Positions 34,762 to 37,971 of a stretch of DNA of 37,971 nucleotides are shown here, piece by piece. The stretch is from the NCBI GenBank assembly GCA_003577105.1, contig QEUQ01000019.1, forward strand, positions 1-37,971, read 5' to 3'. Source of the stretch: Acidobacteriota bacterium. GTDB taxonomy: Bacteria > Actinomycetota > Acidimicrobiia > ATN3. A program made the position numbers and the translations under genes. The notes under the pieces were generated by a model, which worked only from the letters and a program-made list of their open reading frames with translations, was not told where the DNA came from and ran no database searches. The stretch's first letter is position 1. Every line of letters begins with the position of its first letter.

Positions 34762-35223
34762 TCAGTAGTCCACCGGGTCGTCTCGAGTCGCACGCACCAA
34801 GGCTATGAAGGCGTCCTGCATCGGCATCAGCTGCAGCAGACCTTCGATCCGGATCTTGCGGGTCACGAGCGCTTTGAGTGGATCGAGCTCCTTGGTAACC
34901 AGCCCCACCCACGATTCATAGGTGGCATGGGCGGAAAACGCGTCGTCGATCTCGTCGAAGCCGGCCTCACACAGAAAGCCCTCCTTGGCGATCATGTAGA
35001 AGACCGGGGGAGCCCACTCCGGATTGTCCTCAATGACGAAATTGGCGCGTATCCCCTTGCCTTGAGCCTTCTCCTTAAACTCCTCGTTTGAGTTGATTGA
35101 ATACAGGGCGCGGTGAAGCCACTTGTGCGAGAAGAACTTGAGCCGCTCATCGGCATATGGCTTGTCGTCGAGCGGCTGGCCGGGCTCTAGCGTGATGCTC
35201 TTGGGAATACTCTCCGGATCCAA
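34762..35223 (-). CDS. SCP2-like sterol/lipid-carrier domain protein
   Basis: This 153-aa soluble protein starts at TTG 35223, with AAGGA nine bases upstream. RANFVIEDNPEWAPPVFYMIAKEG..., then SAHATYESWVGLVTKELDPL and a KIRIEGLLQLMPM end, has the order of an SCP2 domain: beta strands, an amphipathic helix, then the hydrophobic ...I-x-G-x-x... C-terminus. Such domains bind lipids or acyl chains. It is the first gene of a two-gene unit with the membrane protein. Confidence 0.6.
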   Translation of the reverse strand: MDPESIPKSITLEPGQPLDDKPYADERLKFFSHKWLHRALYSINSNEEFKEKAQGKGIRANFVIEDNPEWAPPVFYMIAKEGFLCEAGFDEIDDAFSAHATYESWVGLVTKELDPLKALVTRKIRIEGLLQLMPMQDAFIALVRATRDDPVDY

Positions 35224-35307
35224 CCGTGGTCGTCCTTGGAATTTCTGCTGGGCGGTCGTAGCAGCCTAATGGGAAACGAACTTGTGAGCTAGCCTCGAAC
35301 TGCAACG

Positions 35308-35451
35308 ATGTGGGAGCTAGAGGCGGCCATCGATAACTACGTCGGGCGCTTGAACGTCGATCGCCCGAACGAGGCACTGGAGATGGCGTACCCAATCGAG
35401 TCGAGGCGTATCAGGCAGACCCGGATCGCCCATTTGTCGCATGGCCCATGA
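35308..35451 (+). pseudogene. Tail of an IS481/IS3-type transposase
   Basis: A 47-codon frame (ATG 35308 to TGA 35449-35451) reads AAIDNYVGRLNVDRPNEALEM then AYPIESRR. The Y-N-x-x-RP-x-EAL pattern is the C-terminal signature of rve-type transposases. Nothing upstream continues it, so only the 3' end survives. Confidence 0.6.
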
Positions 35452-35510
35452 CCAGCGCGGCCGAGACGTTTCTACGACCTAGGACGGGCTGACTCTGCCT
35501 AGGAAAGCTG

Positions 35511-35528
35511 ACTCGGGACACTCGGGAC
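35511..35528. repeat. Tandem repeat of 9 bp (ACTCGGGAC twice)
   Basis: Two perfect copies lie about 60 bp beyond the transposase tail, within GCTGACTCGGGACACTC. The reverse complement resembles TGTCCC-type insertion-sequence ends, so it may be the right end of the lost element. The rest of 35452-35585 holds nothing I recognise. Confidence 0.4.
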
Positions 35529-35585
35529 ACTGTGAAGCTGGGGTGCTCTTTGTCCCACCGAGGCCGAATGTGTGGCATCGGCAGG

Positions 35586-35996
35586 CTAGGCACCACACTC
35601 GATCCCCTTAGACCGCAGAACGGAGTTGACGCCACACGCAACAACCAATACCGATAGAGGGATCAACCAGTAACCAAGAGCATATGCGAACCAGCGGAAG
35701 CGGTGGTACGCGGACTCCAGAACGTCCTGGGTCGCATTTCTCATCGTCGCGCCCAGGACGGCAATCCAGCCGAGCAACGGCCCGGCGATCGCGGTCATGC
35801 CGAGGGGTACGTTCGTGACAGCGCACGACGGACCACTAGTGGCGAGCGCAATGAGCGCTGCTGCGACACCCACCGGCGGAAAGAGCACGAACGGTAGCCA
35901 GACAATCGCGATGCTCGGAATCCGATCGGTACCCCTGAACCGCCTCCACAACGTTGAAATCGAACATCGCGCGAGGTGTATCGCTGTACCCGTCAC
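35586..35996 (-). CDS. Three-TM membrane protein, probable immunity protein of the Rhs toxin tip
   Basis: The 136-aa frame starts at GTG 35996, which overlaps the rhs stop (GTGA). Hydrophobic helices lie around residues 27-52 (IAIVWLPFVLFPPVGVAAAL), 64-84 (PLGMTAIAGPLLGWIAVLGA) and 103-126 (FAYALGYWLIPLSVLVVACG). No known family is recognised. Rhs and other polymorphic toxins are normally followed directly by their immunity gene, and a membrane-embedded partner fits a toxin whose own tip ends in hydrophobic helices. The functional link is inference from position and coupling. Confidence 0.65.
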   Translation of the reverse strand: MTGTAIHLARCSISTLWRRFRGTDRIPSIAIVWLPFVLFPPVGVAAALIALATSGPSCAVTNVPLGMTAIAGPLLGWIAVLGATMRNATQDVLESAYHRFRWFAYALGYWLIPLSVLVVACGVNSVLRSKGIECGA

Positions 35997-36925
35997 CGCG
36001 CGGTGCCAATAGGCTGGGAGAAATAGCAGAAGAAATCAGCAACCGTATAGGCGATTGTCGCACCCCACATTGCGGCACTCACAGCTTTGAGTAATCTCGG
36101 CGCAATCTTGAGCAACTGCCCAATCGAAATGCCAGCGGTTACAGCATCACCGATTCCAAGATTGCCCAAGGCCTTCTTGAAATGCTCATAAGCCGCATCC
36201 GAATTCCCGGCGCTCCAGCGGTATAGACATTGCTCGAGTTCCCATGCCGCTCGGACAAGACTTCCAATGCTCAGATTCCTGATGAGGGGGTCATCCTGAC
36301 ATCCGGCAATCCAGTCCTCTTTGATGTTCCGGGGGTCGTTGGCCTCGTCTATCTCTCGCTGAAGTTCGTCCATGTCGTTGTCTGAACCGAGACCGGGACC
36401 TAGGGCTGACTCACCTCTCACCCCGCGCAGAGATGGAAGACGCGCAGACAGGCCGGCCGGGTCTGTGAGAGTAGCCGGGCTTGCCGACGCATAAGCGTAG
36501 CGATTCATTGACTTGAGGTCGCTTGGGTCACCCGCGAGCGGATCCCGGCTCAAGAACCTCCCCGTCCCCGGGTCCATCCAGCGAGCCCGCAGGTAGTAGA
36601 GGTCGAAGCCGTCCTCGTAGCGGTAACCCGCGTATCTGAAAGGCTGGTGTACTTGCTCTGAGACCCTGGTCGCCTCGCCCCACGGCCCGTAGGCGTAGCG
36701 GTTGACGACATTGCCGTCCTTATCCGTCAGCGCGACCACGTCGCCGTGGGTGTTGGTCACGAAGAAGTAGTTCTTGTAGGTGCCGTCGGCCTGCCTCGCA
36801 CGCATCGCCGTCGGCGCCTCCCCGCCCGCGTACAGATACTCCCTCACGGTCCCCGTCATGTCCTCTTCTAAGATGAGCTGGTCGCCGTCGTAGTGATAGA
36901 AGAGGTGTCGTGGGTCAGGATTTGT
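35993..36925 (-). CDS. Rhs-repeat C-terminal fragment with toxin tip, 5' end cut off
   Basis: About 310 residues of an Rhs/YD protein remain. YDGDQLILEED, NTHGDVVALTDKDGNVVNRY, RYAGYRYEDGFDLYYLRARW, DPGTGRFLSRDP and NRYAYASASPATLTDPAGL form the conserved end of the Rhs core, where the shell closes and self-cleaves. The following ~150 residues (from ARLPSLRG) are the variable tip, with helical WELEQCLYRWSAG and a hydrophobic end (LLKIAPRLLKAVSAAMWGAT, IAYTVADFFCYF). The frame stays open past 36925, but there it is antisense to an IS3-type element and no longer Rhs-like. The N-terminal shell and any export signal are missing, so this is an orphan tip unless joined elsewhere. Confidence 0.85.
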   Translation of the reverse strand, partial: TNPDPRHLFYHYDGDQLILEEDMTGTVREYLYAGGEAPTAMRARQADGTYKNYFFVTNTHGDVVALTDKDGNVVNRYAYGPWGEATRVSEQVHQPFRYAGYRYEDGFDLYYLRARWMDPGTGRFLSRDPLAGDPSDLKSMNRYAYASASPATLTDPAGLSARLPSLRGVRGESALGPGLGSDNDMDELQREIDEANDPRNIKEDWIAGCQDDPLIRNLSIGSLVRAAWELEQCLYRWSAGNSDAAYEHFKKALGNLGIGDAVTAGISIGQLLKIAPRLLKAVSAAMWGATIAYTVADFFCYFSQPIGTAR

Positions 36926-36997
36926 TGGACACGCGAAAGTGGGATGATCGATGCACTTCCCCGTGTGCCCATCAATCCGCTGGCATGAGGAGGGCCC

Positions 36998-37318
36998 ATG
37001 GGCCGAAAGCCGTTCAAGTCCCCCGACGAGAAACTCGCGATCGTCCTCTCGGTCCTGAGAGGCGAGACAACCCAGACCGACATCGCGCGACGTCTCGAGA
37101 TGAGCCAGACCACCGCTGCCAAATGGCAGAAGCAGTTTCTCGAGGGCGGACGGGAGGCACTCGCCAGAGGTGAGAACGCCAAGACCCCGACCTCGAAACG
37201 AGAGGCCGAGCTCGAGTCCAGAGTCGAGGAACTCTCCACTGCTCTTGGAGAAGCTGCTGTTGAACTCGGGGCATGGCGCAGAAGGGGGGCCGCCCTCTAC
37301 CCGGGTTCGCGGAGCTAG
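36998..37318 (+). CDS. IS3-type transposase OrfA (first IS)
   Basis: The 106-aa protein starts at ATG 36998 behind GAGGAGGG. The helix-turn-helix is SPDEKLAIVLSVLRGETTQT with DIARRLEMSQTTAAKWQKQF, followed by a leucine-zipper-like REAELESRVEELSTALGEA. OrfB continues in the -1 frame from about 37273, the layout that IS3 elements use for a frameshifted OrfAB transposase. OrfA itself looks intact, but without a working OrfB it cannot transpose and may act only as a repressor. Confidence 0.85.
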   Translation: MGRKPFKSPDEKLAIVLSVLRGETTQTDIARRLEMSQTTAAKWQKQFLEGGREALARGENAKTPTSKREAELESRVEELSTALGEAAVELGAWRRRGAALYPGSRS

Positions 37319-37872
37319 AGGAGATCCGCAAAGAGGCCGAGACGGAGGTGGTCCGCTTTTGCGAGCGCCTCGGTATTTTGCGCTCGACCTGGTACTACTG
37401 GCGGGCCGGGCACGTCCGCGGCGAAGAGGTGGCCCGCTGGCCCGCACCCGTCGTCGATGAGATCGAAGCGGTCGTGAGCGATGTTGCAGAGAAGTACCCG
37501 GCATGGGGACATCGTAAGGTCTAGGGAAAGTTGAGGCGGGCCGGATCGATGGCAAGTCAGTCATCTGTCAAGCGCGCGATGGCTCGCCAAAAGCTCTTGC
37601 ACTCGCCGACCTACAAAGCTGAGGTGAGAGAGCGGCCAAGAAAGCGCCGCTCGGCATTTGTCGAGGCGAAGGCGAGACGTCGATCGTCACGCCAAGGTAG
37701 TTCTCACCTGTCACATCTCGGGGCGCCAGGCTGCCAGTGACGCTCTCGCGGCCCTTTGCAGAGCAATCGATTCCGCCGAGGAGATGCTTGGCTTCGCCCT
37801 CATCGAAGACTGTACCGACAAAGAGACTGGAGAGATCACGCCCGTCGTTGTCGTCACCGACAACGGGCCGGC
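37273..37872 (+). pseudogene. Broken IS3-type transposase OrfB (first IS)
   Basis: The frame from 37273 reads FCERLGILRSTWYYWRAGH and KYPAWGHRKV, then hits TAG at 37522-37524, where related proteins have W. Homology continues in the same frame (GKLRRAG, SVKRAMARQKLLHSPTYKAE, RKRRSAFVEA) and then jumps, near 37680, to another frame reading VVLTCHISGRQAASDALAAL and FALIEDCTDKETGEITPVVV, ending in VTDNGPA at 37872. So it has a nonsense mutation, a deletion/frameshift across part of the DDE core including the first catalytic aspartate region, and an interruption by a second IS. Confidence 0.85.
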
Positions 37873-37971
37873 TGAACCGCCCCGGGATACTTGGAGGCTC
37901 CATCACTTGAGAGGATGGTGCCATGGCAACCAAGAGACCGTACCCACCAGAGGTGCGAGAGAGAGCTGTTC
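37873..37971 (+). mobile_element. Left end of a second IS3-family element nested in the first
   Basis: TGAACCGCCCCGGGATACTT begins at 37873, exactly where transposase homology of the first IS breaks off after DNGPA. It has the form of IS3-family inverted repeats (TGAACCGCCCCGG...). The element runs off the right edge. Confidence 0.75.
37923..37971 (+). CDS. Start of an IS3-family transposase OrfA, truncated by window edge
   Basis: ATG 37923, with AGAGGA nine bases upstream, opens MATKRPYPPEVRERAV, a typical OrfA N-terminus. Only 16 codons are in view. Confidence 0.75.
   Translation, partial: MATKRPYPPEVRERAV

Larger units (their letters stand above)
36926..37872 (+). mobile_element. Degraded IS3-type insertion sequence interrupting rhs
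   Basis: Rhs similarity stops at about 36925 and a transposase orfA begins at 36998 with GAGGAGGG. TGTTGGACACGCGAAA near 36928-36943 could be the left inverted repeat. The element carries orfA, a broken orfB, and is interrupted at 37873 by another IS, so its right end is not in view here. Confidence 0.7.

Noticed and set aside
36926-37564. Extension of the rhs frame to a start at 37564.
   Set aside because: This part is antisense to IS transposase genes and shows no Rhs or signal-peptide features; it is read-through past the IS junction.
1-37971. CRISPR arrays.
   Set aside because: No regularly spaced repeats were seen; the only tandem repeats are the 39-bp linker repeat and the 9-bp pair.

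Overview
The window looks like a chromosomal segment of a GC-rich actinomycete. The core gene order supports this: dgt-dnaG-rpoD, then HIT-phoH-ybeY-corC-era-ssrA, all on the minus strand, with many GTG/TTG starts and stop/start overlaps. A deep lineage such as Thermoleophilia is possible, but this is inference from gene style and was not tested by a search.

Layout. (1) 1-6744 minus: a giant secreted protein, open over its whole visible length and running off the left edge. It has a signal peptide, a six-bladed TolB/PD40-type propeller, Ig-like segments and a beta-helix-like C-terminus. Two small membrane proteins follow on the plus strand (6929-8065). (2) 8062-15252: an accessory island. It starts with remnants of an IS21 istB gene and of an HTH protein. 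It carries a restriction-modification-like cluster: a gamma-type adenine methyltransferase facing a two-gene operon of a PLD-type nuclease and a possible second nuclease subunit. It ends with a MerR-like regulator, a 59-aa protein and a large serine recombinase. The recombinase reading frame runs into the 3' end of ssrA (tmRNA), the probable integration site. Two matching operator palindromes sit before the regulator gene and before the recombinase operon, at the same distance from a -35-like element. (3) 15252-22339 minus: housekeeping and envelope genes in one direction. These are tRNA-Asn, lipoprotein A, a TauE-like permease, lipoprotein B (a paralogue of A), HIT, phoH, ybeY, corC-like, era and ssrA. 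(4) 22446-26527 minus: dgt, dnaG, rpoD. (5) 26567-30036 minus: two tandem paralogues of the FG-GAP/ASPIC-UnbV family, one a lipoprotein and one membrane-anchored. (6) 30091-33541: a GNAT acetyltransferase and a divergent sugar operon of PfkB kinase, transaldolase-like aldolase and a DUF2961/GH172 glycosidase. (7) 33551-35223 minus: a polytopic membrane protein and an SCP2-like protein. (8) 35300-37971: a decayed mobile zone. It holds a transposase tail, an Rhs C-terminal fragment coupled to a three-TM probable immunity gene, a broken IS3-type element that truncates rhs, and a second IS inserted into the first.

The most interesting units are four. One is the ssrA-integrated island with its paired operators. 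The second is the lipoprotein-permease-lipoprotein cluster, whose lipoproteins carry QW-like motifs. The third is the GH172-aldolase-kinase operon. The fourth is the orphan Rhs tip with its coupled membrane gene.
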